Source of the DNA: a virus
DNA: 41,854 bases
Virus record (IMG/VR): IMGVR_UViG_3300034106_000421
Coordinates: 1-41,854 of that record
Strand: one strand, 5' to 3'
Made by a program: the position numbers and the translations under genes. Shown here in pieces: positions 1-5,896 of this stretch. Within the stretch, counting starts at the first letter, position 1; each line of letters starts with the position of its first letter. The notes below the pieces were generated by a model that was given only the letters and a program-made list of their open reading frames with translations, did not search any database and was not told the DNA's origin.

Positions 1-44
1 TTATTGATGCCCGCCCAGTTGTAATTCAGAAGGTGGGTAACTAA
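1..44 (+). CDS. 3' end of the hypothetical gene that is complete at 41441-41668
   Basis: This is the last 14 codons and stop of a 75-residue hypothetical protein whose full copy lies at the right end of the window. It is cut by the contig start and is not a broken gene: joining the ends across the 230-base overlap restores the reading frame. The gene just downstream (start 47) follows after 2 bases, so the two are probably translated from one message. Confidence 0.9.
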   Translation, partial: IDARPVVIQKVGN

Positions 45-230
45 TTATGAATTCATTACCTAAATTCAACGAAGCAGATAAATATATTGTTACAGCAGTT
101 AATTCTTTAACTGGTGCAGTTGCTATGGAAACTTTTAGAGATGGCGATTACACATGTTACGGTCCAACTGTTCTTAATGATGAAATCAAAATGAATGATT
201 TTATCCGCGATCTAGTTATTCGCCAATACC
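1..230. repeat. Direct terminal repeat of the contig, left copy
   Basis: Bases 1-230 are repeated at 41625-41854. Only position 104 differs (T here, C at 41728). The repeat covers the end of one gene and the first half of the next and does not fall on a gene or operon boundary. The simplest reading is assembly overlap of a circular or circularly permuted genome of about 41,624 bp. A true short direct terminal repeat on the virion DNA cannot be excluded from sequence alone. Confidence 0.95.
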
Positions 231-412
231 CAGTAGTTGTAACTCAATCAAAACTTAACAAAATGGGATTAGTTGATTATCAATTAATAATTACTATTCA
301 CCCTGATTCAATCTACTGCGATTGTGGCAAAGGAATTCTTTGCCCGCTAAACAAGCAACAAGTTAATTACTGGCACGGACAAGTTGTTACTAGAGAAATG
401 TTGGCCAAATAA
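47..412 (+). CDS. Hypothetical early protein, 121 aa
   Basis: Not recognised. The start ATG at 47 has a Shine-Dalgarno-like AGGTGGG about 10 bases upstream. The protein is soluble, with no signal peptide or membrane segment, and has a short cysteine cluster near the C-terminus (CDCGKGILC, about residues 91-99) that could bind metal. The stop overlaps the next ATG (TAATG), implying translational coupling in a string of small genes. A second, partial copy at 41671-41854 belongs to the terminal repeat and carries a Ser-to-Pro change at residue 20. Confidence 0.75.
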   Translation: MNSLPKFNEADKYIVTAVNSLTGAVAMETFRDGDYTCYGPTVLNDEIKMNDFIRDLVIRQYPVVVTQSKLNKMGLVDYQLIITIHPDSIYCDCGKGILCPLNKQQVNYWHGQVVTREMLAK

Positions 413-540
413 TGATTACTAAACAATGGATTAAAGAAAATGTATGTAATACCTGTGGCATGGTTATTACAAACAGATGGACCAATCACAAAATGTACAA
501 AGAGTGTGAAAAAGAATTAGCCAAGAAAGAGGCAAAATAA
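412..540 (+). CDS. Cysteine-containing mini-protein, 42 aa
   Basis: The ATG overlaps the preceding stop (TAATG) and the TAA overlaps the next ATG, the tight packing expected of a real coupled gene. The product is basic and has a Cys-x2-Cys pair followed by His and Cys (CNTC at residues 12-15, then H26 and C33), a spacing compatible with one zinc site. No family recognised. It is one of several Cys-rich mini-proteins in this arm. Function unknown; calling it zinc-binding is inference from residue spacing. Confidence 0.6.
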   Translation: MITKQWIKENVCNTCGMVITNRWTNHKMYKECEKELAKKEAK

Positions 541-722
541 TGAAGTTAAAAAAATGGAGCGCTGGTTCATATCAATATGGAAAATGGTCTATTGAAAAAA
601 TAGATGGTGCTTGGTTAGTAAGGAGCAGTCAATTTTATCCTGAACACACTACTTGGGATAACACATTAAAAGGTGCAAAAGAATTTATTGAGCGAACAGA
701 AGGTTGGAACAACAATGGCTGA
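540..722 (+). CDS. Hypothetical small tryptophan-rich protein, 60 aa
   Basis: Not recognised with certainty. The first 40 residues alternate aromatic and polar residues with four tryptophans (W6, W17, W25, W39), which suggests a small beta-sheet. A helix ending in ERTEGW follows. This strand-strand-helix layout is common in phage accessory proteins. The start overlaps the stop of the upstream gene and the end overlaps the start of the next one at 715. Confidence 0.65.
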   Translation: MKLKKWSAGSYQYGKWSIEKIDGAWLVRSSQFYPEHTTWDNTLKGAKEFIERTEGWNNNG

Positions 723-798
723 TGAATTATTACCATCTTTACAAGAGTTGGCTGACTTGGCCCAAAGGCTGATTGAACTCACCCAGGAGGCTAAATAA
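715..798 (+). CDS. Very short helical ORF, 27 aa
   Basis: The ATG lies 8 bases inside the end of the previous gene and its TAA overlaps the next ATG (TAATG at 796-800). That exact packing is the main reason to accept it. The product is a single amphipathic, acidic helix rich in Leu and Glu. No family recognised. It may act mainly to couple translation to the next gene, whose ribosome-binding site (CAGGAGG) lies in this frame. Confidence 0.4.
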   Translation: MADELLPSLQELADLAQRLIELTQEAK

Positions 799-989
799 TG
801 AGAGCCTACAAAATCTTTTATCCAGCCTCTAGTGGGGCAGGAAAGTGGCATACAGGGTGCAAAATCCTGGAAACAGCCACCTGCGCCCCTACGGTGGTCC
901 TAGACCGCTCCCAAACCCCCATACATGTCACTCCTGACCAGGCTCAGGTCCACCCCCTGATCTGCCGCAGGTGTTTATCCCAAAAATAG
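798..989 (+). CDS. Hypothetical Cys/His-rich protein, 63 aa
   Basis: Preceded by a strong AGGAGG ribosome-binding site 7 bases before the ATG. It has cysteines at residues 21, 29, 56 and 59 plus H18, and the last pair forms a CRRC knuckle, so a single zinc site is plausible. The second half is visibly more GC-rich (runs of C and G) than its neighbours, which may mark separate acquisition. It is the last gene before a promoter region. Function unknown. Confidence 0.65.
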   Translation: MRAYKIFYPASSGAGKWHTGCKILETATCAPTVVLDRSQTPIHVTPDQAQVHPLICRRCLSQK

Positions 990-1001
990 TCCTATAAGAA
1001 G

Positions 1002-1066
1002 TTGCACAATCTTTCCCAAATGTGTGGTACGCTTAGGCCATAGGGGAAAAGATCCCCACAAAGGAG
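1002..1066 (+). promoter_or_regulatory. Promoter and leader hairpin of early operon, copy A
   Basis: The gap 990-1073 holds a possible -35 (TTGCAC, 1002-1007, loosely spaced), a -10-like TACGCT (1028-1033), an inverted repeat GGGGAAAAGATCCCC (1043-1057, stem GGGGA/TCCCC) and AAGGAG (1061-1066) before the ATG at 1074. The block from TAGGGG to the start codon is nearly identical to that at 41407-41443, so the two transcription starts share a leader. The hairpin sits directly before the ribosome-binding site and could tune translation or message stability. Promoter boxes are by eye. Confidence 0.6.
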
Positions 1067-1073
1067 AAGGCAA

Positions 1074-1352
1074 ATGAACAAGAAGTACACAGGATCAATT
1101 GGCGGTAATGGTTTCCAAGATCTTAATTACTATGCAGTTGATCAAATGGTTGCATCATCAATCTCATTAAAATCATTAGCAACTAAGACAACACAATTAC
1201 AACGCACAGTTAATCAATTAACAAAAATTCTACAAACAATGCCAGCAGAAATGTTTGATTTAGTTGGCGCTGACATTCTTGCCGCAGGCGAAAAACTTAA
1301 TGATGCCGCAGGTGCAATTGCAGTTGCACATGACAAGAAAGCAGGTTTCTAA
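1074..1352 (+). CDS. Hypothetical helical protein, 92 aa
   Basis: First gene after the copy-A promoter and leader, with AAGGAG 8 bases before the ATG. The protein is Ala/Leu/Thr-rich and predicted helical, with heptad-like spacing across residues 30-56 (LKSLATKTTQLQRTVNQL), so a short coiled coil is likely. No signal peptide or membrane segment. No family recognised. First position after a promoter with an optimised leader suggests high early expression, as is common for host-takeover proteins; that role is inference only. Confidence 0.75.
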   Translation: MNKKYTGSIGGNGFQDLNYYAVDQMVASSISLKSLATKTTQLQRTVNQLTKILQTMPAEMFDLVGADILAAGEKLNDAAGAIAVAHDKKAGF

Positions 1353-1354
1353 TT

Positions 1355-1759
1355 ATGTTTTATTACAAAGCAGAAGCAACATTTACAATTAATGGTGCAG
1401 ATGTAACTCTTAACGGTTGCAAAGCATCAGAGCGCAATTACTCACATGCCGTAATTACAGTTGCATCAGTTACAAATGAAACTTATCTTGACGGCACACC
1501 TAATCTTGATTTTGGCAAAACTATTTCTATGATTTCATTTCATCAAGGTTTAGATAATGCAATCAAAGCATCTAAATCAAACACTCATGCAACTTATGGT
1601 GGCCAAGGTTATTTAGATCGCAAAGGCAACATTAAGCGTCAAATTAATCCAACTGCTGATATTAGAATTGTTGAAACAACATTAGTAGATAGCAAGACTT
1701 ACCGTAACTTTAAACCAACTTATATTGATTACAATGGTCAGGTGGTAACAACTAAATAG
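1355..1759 (+). CDS. Hypothetical protein, 134 aa
   Basis: Follows the previous gene by 2 bases and ends at the structured intergenic element at 1767. The sequence alternates beta-strand-like stretches with polar turns, has one cysteine and no membrane segment. No conserved motif recognised. The context is the first early operon. Function unknown. Confidence 0.75.
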   Translation: MFYYKAEATFTINGADVTLNGCKASERNYSHAVITVASVTNETYLDGTPNLDFGKTISMISFHQGLDNAIKASKSNTHATYGGQGYLDRKGNIKRQINPTADIRIVETTLVDSKTYRNFKPTYIDYNGQVVTTK

Positions 1760-1766
1760 TTATACA

Positions 1767-1837
1767 GCCCGCCCCTAGTGGGTTAGCGCAGATGCAATCT
1801 CTGCGGCGGGCGCTAGTAGTACCACCGTGGTACTACT
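1767..1837 (+). ncRNA. Structured intergenic element: nested hairpins plus a 23-bp palindrome
   Basis: The non-coding stretch 1760-1858 has an outer stem GCCCGCC (1767-1773) with GGCGGGC (1805-1811). This encloses a short CCC/GGG hairpin and a perfect CGCAGA/TCTGCG stem (1787-1792 with 1800-1805, 7-base loop), together a possible three-way junction. Immediately after lies a perfect palindrome, AGTAGTACCAC-C-GTGGTACTACT (1815-1837), followed by TATT. The second part could be a terminator or an operator. The first resembles a structured 5' leader or small RNA. It sits between two hypothetical genes, with GGAAGG before the next ATG. Type is uncertain; terminator plus leader is the main alternative. 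Confidence 0.5.
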
Positions 1838-1858
1838 TATTAACGGAAGGCAAACCGT

Positions 1859-2302
1859 ATGACAGCAACACAAGAACTAATAGTTAAAGCACATGCAAGA
1901 GCAAAGGTTGCAGATGCTATTAGCGAAGTAACATCTACAACTGATAATAAATTGACAATCACCACATCAATTTTATTTAATGATTTTCCATGTGTAACCA
2001 ATTACGGTTATTATGGAACTGATGAATATGATGTGTATGCAATCAGGATCACAATTAGCACAGAAGTTAATTGTGGCTCTGAATACACAGAACCAGGCGT
2101 ATCGCACTATTACAGAATAAATTACAAAGCAGTTTTGCGTAATGGTGCAATTGGATCTGTAACTAAAAAAGAACTTACTCACAGAACTACACTTTCAAAC
2201 ATGATAGGTGCAGTTGCTGTTACACAATTAGAGCAATCTAATGTTAAACAATTAATGGGTCATGCTAGAAATATGTTAAGCATGATGGAGGCGTACAAAT
2301 AA
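1859..2302 (+). CDS. Hypothetical protein, 147 aa
   Basis: The start ATG follows GGAAGGCAAACCGT, the same purine-rich leader style used elsewhere in this genome. The N-terminal 25 residues look helical, the middle (about 30-105) is beta-rich with aromatic pairs, and the C-terminus is helical and Met-rich. No membrane segment or known motif. The next gene overlaps its stop by one base (TAATG), so the two are coupled. Confidence 0.75.
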   Translation: MTATQELIVKAHARAKVADAISEVTSTTDNKLTITTSILFNDFPCVTNYGYYGTDEYDVYAIRITISTEVNCGSEYTEPGVSHYYRINYKAVLRNGAIGSVTKKELTHRTTLSNMIGAVAVTQLEQSNVKQLMGHARNMLSMMEAYK

Positions 2303-2592
2303 TGAAAAGCGTATTTATTGAAGCCCGTGAGTGGTTTGATAAATCGGGTGGCAATAGTTACTGGTCCGCTCAAATTAAAGTTAATGGGGATTTAGTTTTA
2401 ACAATTCCCATGACTTACGGTTATGACACCGCTTATTTGCATGAGTCTTTACAGGCTCTGCATCAAGCAAGACATATACCTACATTTGATTTATGGAATT
2501 TAAGGCAAGATGGATTCCATATTTATCACACAAAATACTCAACAACTAAAAACAGAATGTTCAAATTAGAGAAAGAAAGTACCTGTGTATGA
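2302..2592 (+). CDS. Hypothetical protein, 96 aa
   Basis: Starts at the overlapping TAATG of the upstream gene. Small soluble protein with several tryptophans and histidines. No family recognised. Its last codons overlap the start of the next gene at 2589, which continues the chain of coupled small genes. Confidence 0.7.
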   Translation: MKSVFIEAREWFDKSGGNSYWSAQIKVNGDLVLTIPMTYGYDTAYLHESLQALHQARHIPTFDLWNLRQDGFHIYHTKYSTTKNRMFKLEKESTCV

Positions 2593-2765
2593 AATTTACA
2601 ATAGAAATGACCGTTGATTTTGAGGGCTTTCAGATTCCTGAAAACAAAAGCCTTTCAATGATTAACGCTATGCAAAGAGAGCAAGTTGCTAATGCGGTGC
2701 AAAGCGCTCTCACAGCAATGAAACCGCAAATCCATAATGTGTACAAACAGAGGACCAATGGCTAA
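2589..2765 (+). CDS. Hypothetical protein, 58 aa
   Basis: The ATG overlaps the end of the previous gene (ATGA). The frame stays open for 58 codons and its stop overlaps the start at 2758 of the following gene. The first 20 residues look like two beta strands. The rest is an amphipathic helix (about residues 24-45). No family recognised; accepted on overlap architecture and normal composition. Confidence 0.55.
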   Translation: MKFTIEMTVDFEGFQIPENKSLSMINAMQREQVANAVQSALTAMKPQIHNVYKQRTNG

Positions 2766-2931
2766 CCAGGAAATCCAAGATCCACGCTGTGCTTGGTGTG
2801 GAACTGGGGGCAGTTCAGCAAACAGAGTGATCATCTTTGTTCAAGATGATGGTTCTTATTTGTGTGAATGTGAATGGTGTGCATCAACGGAATACTTTAG
2901 GAGGAAGGCATCAAATGGAAATGGAAACTAA
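2758..2931 (+). CDS. Zinc-ribbon-like mini-protein, 57 aa
   Basis: The chosen start (2758) has AGAGGA just upstream; an in-frame ATG at 2737 is possible but lies deeper in the upstream gene. The protein has CAWC (C11, C14) and CECEWC (C36, C38, C41), two cysteine knuckles about 22 residues apart, the pattern of a small zinc ribbon. Such proteins may bind nucleic acid or other proteins. No named family. It overlaps the next gene by 17 bases. Confidence 0.6.
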   Translation: MANQEIQDPRCAWCGTGGSSANRVIIFVQDDGSYLCECEWCASTEYFRRKASNGNGN

Positions 2932-3109
2932 TTGGAAATTAACACGCAGGGGCTGGTTTTTTTTGGTAATCATGCCTGTTGCAGTGTTCATTGTAATGTT
3001 TACTTACGCAACACATGATGTGTGTTATGTAGGTCAGCCTGACGGCAATATGTTTGGCTATGGATCATGTTCAGCAATGATTGACAGAGTAATAGAGGAA
3101 GGCAAATAA
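2915..3109 (+). CDS. Small single-pass membrane protein, 64 aa
   Basis: Start chosen at 2915 because GAGGA precedes it by a good distance and a basic stretch (WKLTRRGW) then leads directly into a hydrophobic segment, about residues 14-32. The C-terminal half has two cysteines and would lie outside if the positive-inside rule holds. The last base is shared with the next ATG (TAATG). No family recognised. Its neighbour is a secreted protein, so both may act at the cell envelope. Confidence 0.6.
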   Translation: MEMETNWKLTRRGWFFLVIMPVAVFIVMFTYATHDVCYVGQPDGNMFGYGSCSAMIDRVIEEGK

Positions 3110-3765
3110 TGAAAAAGAAAATAGCAATATCAGCATTAATAGCAGTGTTGGCTTATGCCGCATTAAACATTTTTGCGTCTGATGCGAGAGCAGATGTCTA
3201 TGTAAAAGTAGATGCAAATGGCAACGCAATAGGCGGAGCAATTATGTGTGATGCAGGAACTTGCGGTGCAGGAAGTGAATACTCACGCTTAACTTTGCAA
3301 CCAGGTGAAAGTTATGTGTTACAAGGAACTGGTCACGCAGGTATTGGCAACAACAATCCCAACACGCAGGTTAAAGTTGATTTGCAAACAAATGAATGGA
3401 CCGTAACGCGGGAAGTTGTAGTTGTGCCTGTTGAGCCTGTTGTAATAAACAATCAACCAGTGTTGTCTTATACAACGCAAACTGTTGAAAAATTTACACC
3501 CGCAACAAGTCCAGGTAATGACAGGCCAGCACCAGTGCTTGTTGTAAATCCAACACCAGTTGTAATTCCAATTGACTCAACTACGGCTACCGCAACAACA
3601 GACACCAGTACCGCTACAACTGACACAACCACAGCCAATTTGTTAATGGCAACTGCATCTATTGATTATTTAACAATAGATTGGGAAACAGTTGATATTT
3701 ACAATTTTGATTGGGATTCATTTTGGGCATGGCTGACAGAAAGATTGTGGGCGTTTAAACCATGA
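3109..3765 (+). CDS. Secreted protein with Thr-rich low-complexity region, 218 aa
   Basis: The N-terminus is a classic signal peptide: MKKK, a hydrophobic core to about residue 22, then an ASDARA-type cleavage region near residue 28. The mature protein has a beta-rich domain with two cysteines (about 29-110), a Pro/Val-rich linker (111-155), a Thr/Ala/Asp low-complexity tract (156-176) and an aromatic acidic tail with many Trp and Asp. No enzyme motif is seen. It could coat the infected cell or block superinfection; that is inference. The start overlaps the upstream stop. Confidence 0.7.
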   Translation: MKKKIAISALIAVLAYAALNIFASDARADVYVKVDANGNAIGGAIMCDAGTCGAGSEYSRLTLQPGESYVLQGTGHAGIGNNNPNTQVKVDLQTNEWTVTREVVVVPVEPVVINNQPVLSYTTQTVEKFTPATSPGNDRPAPVLVVNPTPVVIPIDSTTATATTDTSTATTDTTTANLLMATASIDYLTIDWETVDIYNFDWDSFWAWLTERLWAFKP

Positions 3766-3983
3766 CTCCAGGATTTTCAATGATGGGATCAGGTATTTAT
3801 TCACAAGAAGTGGATAGAGAAATAGTTTGCGCTGAGTTATGCACAGAGTGTGAGGAACAAAGTAAAACCTGTGATAACTATTGGACTGAAAACATGAATA
3901 CAGATGATTGGGGCAACATTGAATACAGCACTACCTGTTCAAAATGTCAGCATCAAGTAACTTACAAGGAGGAAGCAGAATGA
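3762..3983 (+). CDS. Cysteine-rich zinc-ribbon-like protein, 73 aa
   Basis: Starts at an ATGA overlap with the upstream gene; an internal ATG at 3780 is an alternative. Cysteines at residues 23, 27, 30, 37, 59 and 62 form Cys-x3-Cys-x2-Cys and Cys-x2-Cys knuckles, followed by H64. The protein is strongly acidic, so nucleic-acid binding is less likely than protein binding. No family recognised. It overlaps the next start by 4 bases. Confidence 0.6.
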   Translation: MTPGFSMMGSGIYSQEVDREIVCAELCTECEEQSKTCDNYWTENMNTDDWGNIEYSTTCSKCQHQVTYKEEAE

Positions 3984-4198
3984 ATTATGTAATAGTTGTA
4001 ATAGATGATGGCAAAGAAAGTTGGAAAAATTATTACAATAATTGCGTAGATGCAGTTAATGATTTCCATAAATTTACGGATCATGGCTTGGCGGAGTTAG
4101 ATAGGACCATCACGCTCATAGAACCCAACGATAAATTACACACTAAAACCTTCATTAGACCAGGTTTAGAGGGTAAACTTTTCCTGTCCTATAAATAA
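3980..4198 (+). CDS. Hypothetical protein, 72 aa
   Basis: Start chosen at 3980 because AAGGAGGAAGC lies immediately upstream and the ATG overlaps the previous stop (ATGA). It begins with a hydrophobic beta strand (MNYVIVVIDDG) followed by a helix, compatible with a small alpha/beta fold. No motif recognised. Confidence 0.65.
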   Translation: MNYVIVVIDDGKESWKNYYNNCVDAVNDFHKFTDHGLAELDRTITLIEPNDKLHTKTFIRPGLEGKLFLSYK

Positions 4199-4216
4199 CC
4201 TGAAAGGGGTAAATAA

Positions 4217-4306
4217 ATGGATCAAATGATTAAACGCTGTGCTTATGGTGCATGGCACTTTGGAGAACAACTTTGCGGGGCTTGTAAGAAGGAGCGAAAG
4301 GCCTAA
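4217..4306 (+). CDS. Mini-protein with Cys/His motif, 29 aa
   Basis: The ATG has AAGGGG upstream. The peptide carries C8, H14, C20 and C23 (CGAC), enough ligands for one zinc ion, in a basic background. Very short, so acceptance rests on the ribosome-binding site, the filled intergenic gap and its likeness to other Cys-rich mini-genes in this arm. Function unknown. Confidence 0.45.
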   Translation: MDQMIKRCAYGAWHFGEQLCGACKKERKA

Positions 4307-4344
4307 GCCTGCGCCGTTTTACCCAATTCCTTTTAATAGCCGTT

Positions 4345-4752
4345 TTGTCGGTAGGAATTGTGGCTATATCCCCTGCTAAAGCAATTGCTCCAGTAATGAG
4401 CAAAGAACAAAAACATAATTTTGCGATTTCTTTAATGAAGCCAAAAGATTACGCTAGGTTGATGGTTGGAAAACAATTTAAACAACCAACAACAGAATTC
4501 AGGTGCTTGGCACAATTGTGGGGCAAAGAATCAGCGTGGAATTACAAGGCTAAATCTCCTACGCATGATTACGGAATTCCACAAAGACACATGAAGCGCA
4601 ATACTAAGGCTCAAATTGCTAACTTTATGGAAAACCCGCATACTCAAATTCAGTGGGGGTTAAACTACATAAAAGTTAGATATAAAACTCCTTGTGGAGC
4701 GTTAGAATCATGGCTATCAAGATCAAAAAATGGGCGTGGGGGTTGGTATTAA
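4345..4752 (+). CDS. Secreted lytic transglycosylase-like protein, 135+ aa
   Basis: Residues 52-135 fit the actinobacterial lytic transglycosylase-like domain that cleaves peptidoglycan glycan strands: catalytic-type KESAW (E62 from the TTG start), YGIPQ (76-80), TQIQWGLNYI (100-109), paired cysteines C54 and C117, and the terminal GGWY. The annotated TTG (4345) cuts a good signal peptide in half. Reading upstream in frame adds RRFTQFLLIAV before the hydrophobic core, so translation may begin at CTG 4309, with AAAGG 7 bases before it. Predicted cleavage is after SPAKA. It may act in infection or exit. It is separate from the main lysis cassette. Confidence 0.8.
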   Translation: MSVGIVAISPAKAIAPVMSKEQKHNFAISLMKPKDYARLMVGKQFKQPTTEFRCLAQLWGKESAWNYKAKSPTHDYGIPQRHMKRNTKAQIANFMENPHTQIQWGLNYIKVRYKTPCGALESWLSRSKNGRGGWY

Positions 4753-4835
4753 TGAGCATTATTCCTGTTTATGTAGAACCAGTATTTCCAACTATTGACC
4801 CGTCTGAAATCTACGAAGATGATGATGAAGATTAG
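4710..4835 (+). CDS. Small protein with hydrophobic segment and acidic tail, 41 aa
   Basis: The start lies inside the 3' end of the transglycosylase-like gene in another frame. The stop overlaps the GTG of the next gene. The N-terminus is basic (AIKIKKW), followed by a hydrophobic stretch (about residues 8-22) and a very acidic end (EDDDED). That charge layout suits a short membrane-anchored peptide, possibly a partner of the overlapping cell-wall enzyme. No family recognised. Confidence 0.45.
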   Translation: MAIKIKKWAWGLVLMSIIPVYVEPVFPTIDPSEIYEDDDED

Positions 4836-5167
4836 TGGACAAGAAAGTTGTTGAATTAGTCCATGCTAGGGCGGCGGGCTACTGCGAAAAGTGCGGTATG
4901 CCTGCCCTGGAGAACATGGCGTTGCATCACAGAAAACTTAAATCTAGAGGCGGAAAGGACACACCTGCCAATCTAATTTATGTGCATCACGGGTGTCATA
5001 ATTTGAAAACCGATAGTATCCACCTTGCACCAGGCTATGCCACGGAAAAAGGTTGGATCGTTCCATCTTGGGAAGAACCGACCAGTTTTCCAATGGTCAA
5101 GCCTGATGGCACAATTGTCTTATTACAAGATGATGGTACAGAGGCCATTATGATGGAAGGTGATTAA
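4835..5167 (+). CDS. HNH endonuclease, 110 aa
   Basis: HNH nucleases cut DNA with a beta-beta-alpha-metal active site. Here the zinc knuckle CEKC (C17, C20), the LHHRKLKSRGG core (H31/H32), the Asn of ANL (N46) and HHGCHN (51-56) are all present in order. It starts with GTG, sharing bases with the upstream TAG. It lies directly before SSB, not beside the terminase, so it could serve recombination, host DNA degradation or homing, although no intron or intein is apparent nearby. HNH proteins also help some terminases; distance makes that less likely. Confidence 0.9.
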   Translation: MDKKVVELVHARAAGYCEKCGMPALENMALHHRKLKSRGGKDTPANLIYVHHGCHNLKTDSIHLAPGYATEKGWIVPSWEEPTSFPMVKPDGTIVLLQDDGTEAIMMEGD

Positions 5168-5526
5168 TGCAAATTACAGTTAAAGGCAATGTTGGTAATG
5201 ACATTGACTTAAAATTTAGTAAAAATAATAAGGCTTATGCAACATTTAGTTTGGCCTATACACCAAGAACTAAACAAGGTGATCAATGGGTTGATGGCGA
5301 TACAACTTGGTTTAGAGTTGTTCAGTTTGATAAAAAGGCTGAAGCGCTCGCAGACTCAATTAAAAAAGGTGACAGTGTTGTTGTTGTAGGTGAAATGAAA
5401 CAATCCACATACAAAGACCGTGACGGCAATGACAAATCAGTGCTTGAAATTACTGCAACTGATGTAGGTTTAGTACCTAGATTACAAACTAAGTCAAAAG
5501 CGAAGGAGCAGATGCCAACATGGTAG
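5167..5526 (+). CDS. ssb: Single-stranded DNA-binding protein, 119 aa
   Basis: The N-terminal 105 residues fit the SSB OB-fold: GNVGNDIDLKF, then TPRTKQGD, WFRVVQFDKKAEALADSIKKGD and VVVVGEMKQSTYKDRDG. It binds ssDNA during replication and recombination. The usual long flexible linker and acidic DDDIPF-type C-terminal tip are missing; the protein ends KEQMPTW, so it may not recruit host partners the way bacterial SSB does. Coupled with the HNH gene by the TAATG overlap. Confidence 0.92.
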   Translation: MQITVKGNVGNDIDLKFSKNNKAYATFSLAYTPRTKQGDQWVDGDTTWFRVVQFDKKAEALADSIKKGDSVVVVGEMKQSTYKDRDGNDKSVLEITATDVGLVPRLQTKSKAKEQMPTW

Positions 5527-5708
5527 AAGAAAATTTATTAAGCGCGGCTGAAGTTACGGAATTGTTAGGCATTACATTAAACAATTTGCGTCAAATACAA
5601 CACCGCAAAACTCTTACTTGGGTTTCTAAAAGCGGGCGTAATGTTTATTATCGCAAAGAAGATGTAGAGGCTTATCAAGTTAAAAGAAGCGCTCGCGTTA
5701 ATGGCTGA
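5520..5708 (+). CDS. MerR/excisionase-like helix-turn-helix DNA-binding protein, 62 aa
   Basis: The whole protein is one winged helix-turn-helix of the MerR/Xis type: LLSAAEVTELLGITLNNLRQIQ is the HTH and the VSKSGRNVYYRKEDVEAY end is the wing-strand and final helix. Such proteins act as excisionases or small regulators. No integrase was found in the genome, so a regulatory role, or a relict, fits better than excision. It overlaps ssb by 7 bases. Confidence 0.8.
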   Translation: MVEENLLSAAEVTELLGITLNNLRQIQHRKTLTWVSKSGRNVYYRKEDVEAYQVKRSARVNG

Positions 5709-5877
5709 TGTAAACAATATTCAAGAAATGCTCAAAGTGGTTGCTATGCAAAACCGCCAAAAAGTTATTTCTGAAATTACAGCGTTTTGTTCTGAGTATC
5801 ACCATCACTTAGATGGGCGTGATGTTGTAATTGTTGATCAATTATTGGAATTCCTCAATCCAGTACCACAGGAGTAA
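5701..5877 (+). CDS. Hypothetical protein, 58 aa
   Basis: The ATG overlaps the end of the helix-turn-helix gene by 8 bases. Predicted mostly helical with a YHHH run near residue 33. No family recognised. It is accepted for its overlap-coupled start and because it fills the gap exactly. Confidence 0.55.
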   Translation: MADVNNIQEMLKVVAMQNRQKVISEITAFCSEYHHHLDGRDVVIVDQLLEFLNPVPQE

Positions 5878-5896
5878 TAAACGCTAGACTTTTTCC

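Noticed and set aside
1-230. Transposon or long terminal repeat
   Set aside because: The ends lie mid-gene and lack inverted termini or target duplications. Overlap of a circular assembly explains them.
1767-1811. tRNA-like cloverleaf (D-arm-like TAGTGGGTTAGCGCA and a 7-base loop on a CGCAGA stem)
   Set aside because: The presumed anticodon loop lacks the conserved T before the anticodon, no T-arm GGTTCGA follows and there is no acceptor pairing of proper length, so it is treated as a structured intergenic element.
4835-5167. HNH gene as a homing endonuclease with intron or intein
   Set aside because: Neighbouring genes (ssb, terL) are intact and uninterrupted, with no intron or intein motifs.
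5520-5708. Excisionase implying a temperate phage
   Set aside because: No integrase, attachment site or clear repressor was recognised in a complete genome, so the small helix-turn-helix protein is not evidence of lysogeny.
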